DNA from: Bacteroidales bacterium
GTDB taxonomy: Bacteria; Bacteroidota; Bacteroidia; Bacteroidales; F082
Length of the DNA stretch: 64,000 nucleotides
Direction: 5' to 3'
Assembly (NCBI GenBank): GCA_016282015.1
Contig: JAEEJS010000048.1
Span: 1-64,000 of the forward strand
Made by a program: the position numbers and the translations under genes. This document shows, in pieces, positions 1 through 7,438 of the stretch. The notes beneath the pieces are model-generated. The model was not told the origin of the DNA. It searched no databases and worked only from the letters and a program-made list of their open reading frames with translations. Position 1 is the first letter of the stretch. Each line of letters starts with the position of its first letter.

Positions 1-1
1 C

Positions 2-364
2 AACTGCCCCTACAACGCGAATATGCCTGGCTCAGGCATCAATTTCTGGGTTTATCACATCACCGACATCTTCGATTACGACAATGTCGGAGAAGTTGAG
101 GATAACGAAAATGCGGTTAGCTTGGAGATTCATCCTAACCCCGCAAACGCATGGGTGGCGGTTGACTACACCCTCCCAGAAGGCTTCAACAACGCCGTCA
201 TTACTCTTACCAACAACATGGGCTTGGAGGTTTACACACAAAATGTGCAAGGCGAGTGCGGGCGGCATGTAATAGACTTGCAGAAACTACCTGTAGGTGT
301 GTATATTCTGACTATAAAATGTGAAGAACACAGCCTAACTAATAAACTGGTTGTGACACGTTGA
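2..364 (+). CDS. C-terminal end of a T9SS-exported protein (5' truncated by window)
   Basis: The reading frame is open back to the first bases of the window, so this is the tail of a longer protein. A Met codon at 23 lies inside it and is unlikely to be the start. The last ~75 residues form a type A T9SS sorting domain: a HPNPAN motif (the usual YPNP-type opening), a beta-rich stretch, then GVYILTIK and a short basic end. Such domains take cargo across the outer membrane through the type IX machinery and are then removed or anchored. The function of the missing N-terminal part cannot be told. The next gene downstream, starting 43 bases later, encodes another protein with the same kind of tail, so the two may be related cargo. 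Confidence 0.8.
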   Translation, partial: NCPYNANMPGSGINFWVYHITDIFDYDNVGEVEDNENAVSLEIHPNPANAWVAVDYTLPEGFNNAVITLTNNMGLEVYTQNVQGECGRHVIDLQKLPVGVYILTIKCEEHSLTNKLVVTR

Positions 365-407
365 CAAAATATTTGCAAATTGAAATTTATTAATTAAACT
401 TACAGCT

Positions 408-1301
408 ATGAAAAAACTAAATCTTTATACCATATTTGCGCTACTGCTTATGACGAGAAGTGTAGCGGTGTATGCTCAAGAATATGTGCCTATCATTCAA
501 GAAGGCAATGTATGGAACACACTCGATGTTACGGTGGGTATGTATAACACTTATTACAACAATGTCAATTGGTTTTCGGGCGACACCATCATCGATGATG
601 TGCGATATGCCAAACTCATGGGAATCACCAACGGAGGCGCTCCACATCTGTTTTCAGTGCTCAGGGAAGACAACGGCAAGGTATGGGAACGGTTGAATAA
701 TCAAAGGGAAATATTATTATATGACTTCACTGCCAATGTAGGTGATACCCTATGGTGTGGACTCTGGGCTGATGAATACCATTATAATATTGTTGATTCC
801 ATAAGCATAGAGCATATTGGCGGTGTTGACAGGAAAAAGTTCTGGTTTGGATTGGAATATGGTTGGTTTGGCATTATTACCGCTGCCGAGATATGGATTG
901 AAGGAATTGGCAGCGATTTGGGGTTGCTCTATAGTGGTAGCGCAGGTATTTGTGGAGCATATTATTGTACATTATGCTTCCATCAAAACGATGAGCTTAT
1001 CTGGCAAAATCCGAATTATGACGATTGCACTTTTGATGCAGTTGGGGAAAACAGCTTTGCAAATGAAATATTTGTTTGTCCAAACCCGGCAAAAGACGTT
1101 GTGAATATCAATTTTGCAGATGACACCGAATGCCAATCCGTCGCAATCTATTCCATTGACGGCCGCCTTGTTGTAGAGACGTTTCCTGAAACTTCTCAAT
1201 CGTCAACCATCAACATCGCCAACCTCACTCCAGGTTTATACCTGATCAAAGTGCGAATGTCCAACGGCTCGGAGTTCACAGAACGAATTATTAAAGAATG
1301 A
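408..1301 (+). CDS. Secreted protein with T9SS type A sorting domain
   Basis: A 297-residue protein with an N-terminal signal peptide (basic MKK start, hydrophobic core, VYAQ cleavage region near residue 24). The middle ~190 residues are rich in aromatic residues and Trp and resemble no enzyme I recognise. The last ~75 residues are a T9SS sorting domain, with CPNPAKDVVNI, a GRLVVE strand and GLYLIKV, ending IIKE. It is therefore probably exported to the cell surface or medium. Its stop codon overlaps the start of the next gene by four bases (ATGA), so the two are likely translated together. No TAnnTTTG element is obvious upstream; it may be co-transcribed with the partial gene before it. Confidence 0.8.
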   Translation: MKKLNLYTIFALLLMTRSVAVYAQEYVPIIQEGNVWNTLDVTVGMYNTYYNNVNWFSGDTIIDDVRYAKLMGITNGGAPHLFSVLREDNGKVWERLNNQREILLYDFTANVGDTLWCGLWADEYHYNIVDSISIEHIGGVDRKKFWFGLEYGWFGIITAAEIWIEGIGSDLGLLYSGSAGICGAYYCTLCFHQNDELIWQNPNYDDCTFDAVGENSFANEIFVCPNPAKDVVNINFADDTECQSVAIYSIDGRLVVETFPETSQSSTINIANLTPGLYLIKVRMSNGSEFTERIIKE

Positions 1302-1930
1302 AACGTCTCAAATTATTAATACCAACTGTGTTTTTGCTGCTTGCTGCGTTTTGTTGTGTAAACAACATAGTCGAAACGCAGCAGGCGGCAACGCCTGAGC
1401 CTTACATCAAGCCCGACTCCGCCTTCGTGAGCCAGTCGCTGGCGTTTGCCGAAGAGCATAAGTGGGTGTCGTTCCATCTAAGCGTGCTTCGGTTGGAAGA
1501 GTCCAACATGCTACAAGACGGTCCGACCTACGATGTCATCATAAAATACGATGGAGACAACTCTATGGTGTTCTTCACCGACAACTTCAACCATTATATT
1601 GTCACAAAGGAGAATCCCGAAATCAAAAGCCTCCACTGGGATTGTCTCAGCATGGCTTGGTTCTACTTCCATCCCATTCCGTTTATCGACACCAAGCCCT
1701 ATCTGAGGCAACTCACGTCGTGCAAAAAAGACATAGACGGCAACACACCGTTTTTCCGTTTCGAATCAGATTGGGCAATGGGACAAGCCGACTTCATGGT
1801 GAATGCCGAAACCTTCACCCTGTACCGCGCCGGCCACCGCACCTACCTCTGGAATGATGTCTATTGCTTCCACGACATCTCCTTCGAGGATAGGCAGCAT
1901 TATGTCGATTCGATAATGGCAAATGATTAA
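1298..1930 (+). CDS. Unknown secreted or lipoprotein-like protein
   Basis: A 210-residue protein not recognised. It begins with a hydrophobic signal-like segment (residues 5-20) followed by CC at 19-20. The residues before the Cys (AAF) do not fit a lipobox well, so lipidation is uncertain. The mature part is mixed alpha/beta with many aromatic residues and no visible catalytic motif. The start codon overlaps the stop of the preceding T9SS cargo gene (ATGA), which suggests translational coupling and a shared role. It lacks its own T9SS tail, so it probably stays in the periplasm or at the inner face of the outer membrane. Confidence 0.6.
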   Translation: MKRLKLLIPTVFLLLAAFCCVNNIVETQQAATPEPYIKPDSAFVSQSLAFAEEHKWVSFHLSVLRLEESNMLQDGPTYDVIIKYDGDNSMVFFTDNFNHYIVTKENPEIKSLHWDCLSMAWFYFHPIPFIDTKPYLRQLTSCKKDIDGNTPFFRFESDWAMGQADFMVNAETFTLYRAGHRTYLWNDVYCFHDISFEDRQHYVDSIMAND

Positions 1931-2051
1931 AATGTGAGATTTTGGTACAATTGAGTATAAAAAATCATGAGGATTTGTACAACAAACAGCACAATTTTGA
2001 GATATTCGGCGTTTTTAACAAAATAAATTCAGAGAATTTAGGCAAAAGTTG

Positions 2052-2059
2052 TATCTTTG
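2052..2059 (+). promoter_or_regulatory. -7 promoter element for the DUF4143 ATPase
   Basis: TATCTTTG matches the Bacteroidota -7 consensus TAnnTTTG exactly. It lies 18 bases before the ATG at 2078 and overlaps an in-frame TTG at 2057. The longer reading from that TTG would begin inside the promoter, so the ATG at 2078 is the better start. Confidence 0.75.
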
Positions 2060-2077
2060 CAGAAATTTTCTGCTAAT

Positions 2078-3418
2078 ATGGAAAAAAGAGTTTTCAAACG
2101 CAAGTTATATGATAAGATGCTCCAATGGAAACAGGAGCGTGATGGTAAAACAGCTTTGCTCATCAAAGGCGCGCGTCGAGTAGGAAAATCTACGCTTGCC
2201 GAAGAATTTGCTCGTCGTGAGTATGAATCGTATATTATGATTGACTTTACTGAGGCCGCTCAAGAAGTGAGGGACTTGTTCAAAGACATATCGGACTTGG
2301 ACAATCTGCTTTTTCAGCTTCAGTATCATTACAACAAGAGACTCACGCCGCGCAAATCTGTAATAATATTTGATGAAGTACAAGATTGCCCGTTGGCACG
2401 TCAAGCTATAAAGAAACTGGTAAATGACCATCGCTACGACTACATTGAAACAGGATCGCTTCTATCAATAAAGAAGAATACTAAGAATATTCGTATTCCG
2501 AGCGAAGAGACACGTCTGACACTGCATCCGATGGATTATGAAGAATTCCGATGGGCACTTGGTGACAATGTAACCGTGGATATGCTTCGTGAGGCTTATA
2601 ATGTCAAACAGCCTTTGGGTGATGCCGTAATTCGCAAACTACTGCGTGATTTCAGATTGTATATGCTTGTTGGCGGTATGCCACAAGCGATAAATGAGTA
2701 TTTAAGCACAAACAATCTTAGTGCAGTTGATGCAGTAAAGCGTGAAATCATTGAACTATATGCCGATGATTTCAGGAAAATTGATCCAACTGGCAAAGCA
2801 ACGCGAATGTTTTATGCTGTACCGGCACAACTGACCGGGAATGCATCACGATATCAAATATCAAGCGTAATCGAGCAAGGCAAGCAGGAACGCGTTGAAG
2901 AGATTTTACAGGATATGGAAGACTCAAATGTTGTTGTTTTCTCGCACCATGCAGATGACCCTAACGTAGGATTGGCACTGCATGAGGATCTTGGACGGTA
3001 TAAGATGTTCCTTAACGACACAGGTTTGTTTATAACACTGGCTTTCTGGGATAAAGACGTTACCGAAAATACAATATATCAGAGATTGCTAAGCGACAAA
3101 CTGTCTGCAGATTTGGGATATGTGTATGAAAATATTGTTGCACAGATGCTTACGGCATCGGGAAACAGACTATTTTACCACACATGGCCAACAGATAGTG
3201 GCAAGCACAATTATGAAATTGACTTCCTGCTATCACGTGGAGCCAAAATTTTTCCTTTGGAAGTTAAATCTTCCGGTTACAAGACACATGCTTCGTTGGA
3301 TGCATTTTGCGATAAATATTCAGATCGCGTTGGAGAACGTTTCCTGATATACACTAAGGATTATCGCCGAGATGGTTCAACCACACTGTTGCCAGTGGTA
3401 ATGACAATGTTTGTATAA
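2078..3418 (+). CDS. AAA-type ATPase with C-terminal DUF4143 (PD-(D/E)XK-like) domain
   Basis: A 446-residue cytoplasmic protein of the large ATPase plus DUF4143 family common in Bacteroidota. The N-terminal half holds a Walker A motif (GARRVGKST, about residues 32-40 from the chosen start) and a Walker B motif (VIIFDEVQ). An ETGS sensor-like motif follows. The C-terminal third carries EIDFLL ... FPLEVKSS, the nuclease-like PD-(D/E)XK core of DUF4143. The biochemical role of this family is not established; many members resemble mobile or defence-associated ATPases and are often strain-variable. The start was moved to 2078 because the upstream TTG sits in the promoter. It stands alone with its own promoter and is lower in GC than its neighbours, which may mean it was acquired. 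Confidence 0.85.
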   Translation: MEKRVFKRKLYDKMLQWKQERDGKTALLIKGARRVGKSTLAEEFARREYESYIMIDFTEAAQEVRDLFKDISDLDNLLFQLQYHYNKRLTPRKSVIIFDEVQDCPLARQAIKKLVNDHRYDYIETGSLLSIKKNTKNIRIPSEETRLTLHPMDYEEFRWALGDNVTVDMLREAYNVKQPLGDAVIRKLLRDFRLYMLVGGMPQAINEYLSTNNLSAVDAVKREIIELYADDFRKIDPTGKATRMFYAVPAQLTGNASRYQISSVIEQGKQERVEEILQDMEDSNVVVFSHHADDPNVGLALHEDLGRYKMFLNDTGLFITLAFWDKDVTENTIYQRLLSDKLSADLGYVYENIVAQMLTASGNRLFYHTWPTDSGKHNYEIDFLLSRGAKIFPLEVKSSGYKTHASLDAFCDKYSDRVGERFLIYTKDYRRDGSTTLLPVVMTMFV

Positions 3419-3465
3419 GTTAAAACAATATTGCCTTTGATTACATTTTTCACAATCTTTGCCCC

Positions 3466-3717
3466 ATGAAAAAACATCTCGTCATAATTCTCGCGCTACT
3501 CTTTGCACTCTCGTCGTGCGACTCTGACTTGCGTCGCGCAAAACGCTATTACCAGCAGGCACAGAATGTTGCAGTTTCCGACCTCGACAGTGCGCTCATC
3601 CTCATCGACAGCGTTCTCAACATCATGGTGTTTCTCGACGACGACGCTGCAATGGTTTGTTTCAAAGACGCCGTAAAGTACTCGGAGCTTGCCGCTGACT
3701 CACTGGCGTTCGGATAG
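3466..3717 (+). pseudogene. Remnant of a TPR-containing lipoprotein gene
   Basis: An 83-residue reading frame starts with a clear lipoprotein signal (MKK, hydrophobic run, lipobox LSSC at about residue 18). After it comes RRAKRYYQQAQ ... DLDSALILIDSVLN, which resembles the first repeat of the large Bacteroidota TPR lipoprotein/regulator family (several hundred residues). The frame then jumps to a later-repeat-like stretch (CFKDAVKYSELAADSLAFG) and stops. The pattern looks like an internal deletion plus loss of the rest. A near-consensus -7 element (AATCTTTG) ends only four bases before the ATG. It could instead be a short functional lipoprotein. Confidence 0.5.
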
Positions 3718-3743
3718 TGATTAATCGAAAGCGTTATATAATA

Positions 3744-3819
3744 GATTAAAGACTGTGTGATAAGCCAAGCCTAGAAAACTACGGCTTTCTCGAGATTGGC
3801 GTTCACATAGTCTTTAATC
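3744..3819. repeat. Long imperfect inverted repeat between convergent genes
   Basis: Arms 3744-3760 and 3803-3819 are 17 bases each and complementary except at one position. A further AAGCC/GGCTT pair (3762-3766 and 3783-3787) extends the stem. The arms contain the TAAAGACT/AGTCTTTA core also seen in the heptad repeats elsewhere in the window. It probably terminates transcription from both sides, but it could be a decayed mobile repeat next to the gene remnant. Confidence 0.65.
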
Positions 3820-3826
3820 ACTGGCA

Positions 3827-5032
3827 TTAATGCTCTTTAAGCACCATCATCAGCGAATCAACAGCAATCTTGTATTGCGCCATGTTTTCGTCTTTTACAG
3901 GATCGGCACTTGGCGACTTAAACTTCAGCGGGTCGATGTAGGTGCCGTTTTTCTGTAGGCGGAAGTCGAGATGCGGCCCTGTGGCTGTGCCCGTCATGCC
4001 CACATATCCAATGGTCTGACCCTGTTTCACTTTCGAGCCTTTCGCAACACCTTTGGCAAAGCCGTTGAGGTGCATGTAGGTGGTGGTATAAGTGCTGTTG
4101 TGTTTTATCTTGATGTAGTTGCCGCCGCCTTTTCTGTCCCAGCCTTTCTCTACTACAGTGCCGTCACCGATCGATTGCACTGGAGTGCCGGTGGGCGCTG
4201 CGTAATCGACACCGTGATGCGGACGCACAACATGATGAACCGGATGCATTCTGTTGTTGGAGAACTTTGAGCTTATGCGACGGTAGTTGAGCGGAGCCTT
4301 CAGGAAGGCCTTTCGCATGTTGTCGCCATTTTCGTCGAAATATTCCTTGCGACCGTCCTGTGTGAAGCAGAAGGCGTATTTCCCGTCACCGCCACTTTTG
4401 AAATAAGCTGCCAAAACGTTACCTATACCGCAAGAAACAGTGTCACCTGCAATAAAACGCTCTTCGTAGATTACCTTACAGGAGTCGCCGGGCTGTATGC
4501 CGAAGAAATCGACAGTCCATGCATAGATGTCGGAAAGTTCGAGTATGAGGTTGGGATCGCAGCCGGCATCGGCCATGGCATTCCAAAGGCTGCTTGTGAT
4601 TTCAACCCCTACATGCTCTATTTTTTTGATTACTTCCTTTTCGCCTCGCCATGCCGGAAGTGAGTCGGTGAGACCGAACACTGCGTAGTTGATATTGTCA
4701 ATCTCATAAATCCAGTATTTTGCCTGCGGTATGCTGTCGCGAGTCATGAGGAAGGCGTATTTGTTGCCAACCCTTATCTTGCGGACATCGAAGACGTCGC
4801 GTTTGTTTCTGTCGATTTGGTTGATGGTGTTGTAGCTTACACCTTCTCTTAGCAAGATGTTGGCCAGAAACTCGTTTTTCTTCACCACATCCTCCTTGAC
4901 GTCGAGTGAATCTATGCAGATGCCGTACAGATATACCGGTTCAGCAGGTTTCTCGGCCTCTTTTTTCTGAGCGTTGTTTCCGCAAGAAATCAGAAACAAC
5001 AATGCTGTCAAGTAAGGTGTTAATTTTTTCAT
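3827..5032 (-). CDS. M23-family peptidase lipoprotein (murein hydrolase-like)
   Basis: A 401-residue lipoprotein with lipobox LISC near residue 17, so it is probably held in the cell envelope. Residues ~30-250 are a Bacteroidota-specific N-terminal region; the peptidase M23 (LytM-like) domain fills ~255-385. The first zinc-site motif HHGVD is present (H272 and D276), as is the YMHL motif. The second site, normally HLHF, reads HLDF (H354, L355, D356): the catalytic His is kept but the third zinc ligand is Asp. Related Bacteroidota proteins vary at this position, so activity is not excluded. The likely role is cutting peptidoglycan cross-links or regulating other hydrolases. It has its own promoter and follows iorBA on the same strand. 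Confidence 0.85.
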   Translation of the reverse strand: MKKLTPYLTALLFLISCGNNAQKKEAEKPAEPVYLYGICIDSLDVKEDVVKKNEFLANILLREGVSYNTINQIDRNKRDVFDVRKIRVGNKYAFLMTRDSIPQAKYWIYEIDNINYAVFGLTDSLPAWRGEKEVIKKIEHVGVEITSSLWNAMADAGCDPNLILELSDIYAWTVDFFGIQPGDSCKVIYEERFIAGDTVSCGIGNVLAAYFKSGGDGKYAFCFTQDGRKEYFDENGDNMRKAFLKAPLNYRRISSKFSNNRMHPVHHVVRPHHGVDYAAPTGTPVQSIGDGTVVEKGWDRKGGGNYIKIKHNSTYTTTYMHLNGFAKGVAKGSKVKQGQTIGYVGMTGTATGPHLDFRLQKNGTYIDPLKFKSPSADPVKDENMAQYKIAVDSLMMVLKEH

Positions 5033-5055
5033 AATGATTTTATTTTTGAATTAAT

Positions 5056-5063
5056 CAAATGTA
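5056..5063 (-). promoter_or_regulatory. -7 promoter element for the M23 peptidase gene
   Basis: On the minus strand this reads TACATTTG, a TAnnTTTG match, 23 bases before the start codon. Its first three bases are the edge of the GTAGAGACG palindrome, so the repeat may have helped create the promoter. Confidence 0.55.
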
Positions 5064-5088
5064 GAGACGCACACCCGTACGTCTCTAC
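5061..5088. repeat. Palindromic intergenic repeat GTAGAGACG...CGTCTCTAC (copy 1)
   Basis: Two perfect 9-base arms (5061-5069 and 5080-5088) flank a 10-base centre. The same arms recur at 51024-51051. It directly abuts the heptad array that follows, and lies between iorB and the M23 gene, where it could also fold in the transcript. Confidence 0.8.
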
Positions 5089-5122
5089 TAATGGCTAATG
5101 GCTAATGGCTAATAGCTAATGC
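5088..5122. repeat. Tandem heptad array (CTAATGG)n
   Basis: Five 7-base units: CTAATGG three times, then CTAATAG and CTAATGC. It runs up to the first base of the iorB stop codon. The same unit appears in the array at 59885-59966, paired there with the GTCTTTA type. Confidence 0.8.
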
Positions 5123-5691
5123 TATCTCTTCGCTACCTCGTATCCCGCTCTCACTGCCTGGACGTTAAGGTCTACCACATCCTGGCCTTTCTTGCCGAAG
5201 ATATGTGCTATGGCCTCTTCAACCTTTTCCATAGAGATGCCGAGATAAGGCACTGTGGCGCCCAAAAGCACCATGTTCGAACGTGCCTTGAGCTGTTTGG
5301 CTATCTCGCTGGCATCGAACGACACTACATGATTGAGTTTCTTTAACTCGGCATACACCTTCTCAATGTCCGGGTAGTTGTTTATATTGATGAACGGGTC
5401 GGAGTTGGTTATCACCCAACCTTCCTTGCTGAGCCATGGCAGATAACGCAGGGCTTCCATCGGTTCGCTTGACAGAATTATATCGGCCTTGCCTTCTGGT
5501 ATGACATCGGCAAAGATAGGTTCGTCTGACAAGCGCAGGTGTGAGAACACCGAGCCGCCGCGCTGCGACATGCCGTGGATTTCCGATTGTTTCAGGTTCA
5601 TACCCATATTGAGGGCAGCATCTGAGATGATTTTGGCAACTGACACGATGCCGTCACCACCAACACCACACAAAACGATATCTTTTTTCAT
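5122..5691 (-). CDS. iorB: Indolepyruvate oxidoreductase subunit beta
   Basis: A 189-residue subunit of the 2-oxoacid:acceptor oxidoreductase gamma-type family. With IorA it oxidatively decarboxylates indolepyruvate and other aryl pyruvates from aromatic amino acids to aryl-acetyl-CoA, passing electrons to ferredoxin in the cytoplasm. Visible features are the N-terminal GVGGDGIVSVAKII nucleotide/CoA-type loop, the family signature QSEIHGMSQRGGSVFSHLR, and the closing PYLGISMEKVEEAI segment. Length is normal. It lies 21 bases after iorA on the same strand and is surely co-transcribed. Its stop codon borders a heptad repeat array. Confidence 0.93.
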   Translation of the reverse strand: MKKDIVLCGVGGDGIVSVAKIISDAALNMGMNLKQSEIHGMSQRGGSVFSHLRLSDEPIFADVIPEGKADIILSSEPMEALRYLPWLSKEGWVITNSDPFININNYPDIEKVYAELKKLNHVVSFDASEIAKQLKARSNMVLLGATVPYLGISMEKVEEAIAHIFGKKGQDVVDLNVQAVRAGYEVAKR

Positions 5692-5712
5692 ATTGACTTC
5701 TTTTTTAATGGG

Positions 5713-7293
5713 TTATTTCTTCAAATGTTTCTTAAGCTCGACGATGCAGGTGCGGTGAGGTATGATTACAGAAACACCGTTGTAATTCACTTCTTCTTCG
5801 ATAATCCTCACGTTCTCGTCATGGTTTTTAGGCAGCGGCACGATGTCGCGGATGTGCTCAGGCTCCACTCCGAGGCCTTCGCAAATGCGGCGGATCTTGT
5901 TGTGTGCCGATGAAGGCTGACCGCCTGTCATAGCTGTGATGTCATTGTCGAGAATCATAACGACCACATTGGCCTTTTCGTTGACGCAGTCCATAAGACC
6001 GGTAAGGCCGCTGTGACCGAAGGTGCCGTCACCGATTACAGCCACGCTTGGGAAGATGCCCACCTCGCTGGCTCCCTTGGCCATGGTGATAGATGCTCCC
6101 ATGCACACTGTTGTGTTGATGGCTCCCATGTTGAATCCCAGAGTGTAGCAGCCTATGTCGCCGAACACCTTACCGCCTTTATGGTTGGCCATGACGGCGT
6201 TCAAGGCGTTGTAACTGTCAACGTGAGGACATCCCTGGCAGAGCGCTGGAGGACGGTTGGTCACGACTTCCGGTACTGCTAATGTTGATTCTGTCTTAAT
6301 TCCCAATGCCTTGGCCACTTTCTCTGCATTGAGTTCTCCGTCACGGCGAATGGTCTCGTCAAGACGGCCTCTCACTTTCTTGCCCTTGCCGAGGAAACCT
6401 TTGATGTGCTCCTCTACGAAAGGCTGTCCGTCTTCGAGAACGAGGATCTCGCCGCATTCGTCATACAGACGGTTGAGCATGTTGAACGGCAACGGATATT
6501 GTGTTATCTTCACTATTGGATATGGGCATTTTCCATCAGGGAAGTTTTCCATGAGGTAGTTGTATGCTATGCCTGTGGTAATGATGCCTATGCTCTTGTC
6601 TGGACCATCAATGAACTTGTTGTATCCTGATTCCTCAGACATCTTTGTGAATGTAGGCTGTTTGTCTATCAGCTGTCTGTAAAGGCGTTTGGCGTTGGCA
6701 GGAAGGAGCACGAACGACTTTGCGTCGGCCGGTTCTGTGAGCTCGTTCTGCTTGCGGACAGGTTTCAGCTCAACGCCGGCGCGGCTGTGTGCCAGACGTG
6801 TAGGGATGCGGTAAAGAACCGGAGTGCCGAGCTGCTCGCTCAACTCAAAACCGTAATGAACCATGTCGTAAGCCTCTTGCTGGTTGGAAGGCTCCAACAT
6901 CGGTATCATGGCCCAGTGACCGTAAAAACGGCTGTCTTGCTCGTCCTGTGACGAGAACATGCTCGGATCGTCGGCAACGACTATCAATACGCCCTTGGTA
7001 CCAATGATGGCGGCGTTCATAAATGGGTCGCCACACACGTTAAGTCCGACATGCTTCATACATGTCATGGCGCGTTTGCCGGCATAAGCGACGCCGAGGG
7101 AAGCCTCAAGAGCCGTCTTCTCGTTGGCGCACCAGTTGGCTCTGATGCCGAGTTCCTTGGCCTGTTTAGAGTTAATTACATACTCCGTAATCTGTGTAGA
7201 AGGAGTGCCCGGATAACTGTTGATGGCACTGCCTCCGGCATCAATAAAGCCCTGCGCAATGGCCTCATCACCAAGTAATAAGATCTTCTTCAT
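5713..7293 (-). CDS. iorA: Indolepyruvate oxidoreductase subunit alpha (TPP-binding)
   Basis: A 526-residue thiamine-diphosphate enzyme subunit. The N-terminal pyrimidine-binding domain begins LLGDEAIAQGFIDAG with the NSYPGTPSTQI signature. The C-terminal domain has CQGCPHVDSY, GDIGCYTLG and the TPP motif GDGTFGHSG ... DNDITAMTGGQP. The archaeal enzyme ends in a two-cluster ferredoxin domain; here the protein stops after the TPP domain (HRTCIVELKKHLKK), so that domain is absent. Electrons must therefore pass to a separate ferredoxin. First gene of an iorA-iorB operon with a consensus promoter upstream. It points to fermentation of amino acids. Confidence 0.93.
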   Translation of the reverse strand: MKKILLLGDEAIAQGFIDAGGSAINSYPGTPSTQITEYVINSKQAKELGIRANWCANEKTALEASLGVAYAGKRAMTCMKHVGLNVCGDPFMNAAIIGTKGVLIVVADDPSMFSSQDEQDSRFYGHWAMIPMLEPSNQQEAYDMVHYGFELSEQLGTPVLYRIPTRLAHSRAGVELKPVRKQNELTEPADAKSFVLLPANAKRLYRQLIDKQPTFTKMSEESGYNKFIDGPDKSIGIITTGIAYNYLMENFPDGKCPYPIVKITQYPLPFNMLNRLYDECGEILVLEDGQPFVEEHIKGFLGKGKKVRGRLDETIRRDGELNAEKVAKALGIKTESTLAVPEVVTNRPPALCQGCPHVDSYNALNAVMANHKGGKVFGDIGCYTLGFNMGAINTTVCMGASITMAKGASEVGIFPSVAVIGDGTFGHSGLTGLMDCVNEKANVVVMILDNDITAMTGGQPSSAHNKIRRICEGLGVEPEHIRDIVPLPKNHDENVRIIEEEVNYNGVSVIIPHRTCIVELKKHLKK

Positions 7294-7336
7294 TATGCAA
7301 TATTTTTAGTTGATTAATTCCAATAAATACATTCGG

Positions 7337-7366
7337 CAAATATATGAAAAGTTTTTTAAATGCCAA
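7337..7366 (-). promoter_or_regulatory. Promoter of iorAB (-33 TTG and -7 TATATTTG)
   Basis: Minus strand: TTG at 7364-7366, a 19-base spacer, then TATATTTG at 7337-7344. This fits the Bacteroidota sigma factor consensus, with a leader of about 40 bases to the iorA start at 7293. Confidence 0.75.
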
Positions 7367-7422
7367 CATCTCGACGAAGATTATTAAAAAAATAAAAATA
7401 TGTTGTGTATTAAAAAAAATTG

Positions 7423-7430
7423 TATCTTTG
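7423..7430 (+). promoter_or_regulatory. -7 promoter element of the fused acyltransferase gene
   Basis: TATCTTTG, an exact match, with a TTG 17 bases upstream (7403-7405). It lies eight bases before the ATG at 7439, so the leader is only a few bases. An in-frame ATG at 7400 is upstream of this element and cannot be the start of this transcript. Confidence 0.75.
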
Positions 7431-7438
7431 CATTTTGT

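Noticed and set aside
7400..7438. Upstream ATG for the acyltransferase
   Set aside because: A consensus -7 element lies between it and the ATG at 7439, so it would not be in the transcript, and the extra 13 residues do not fit the family.
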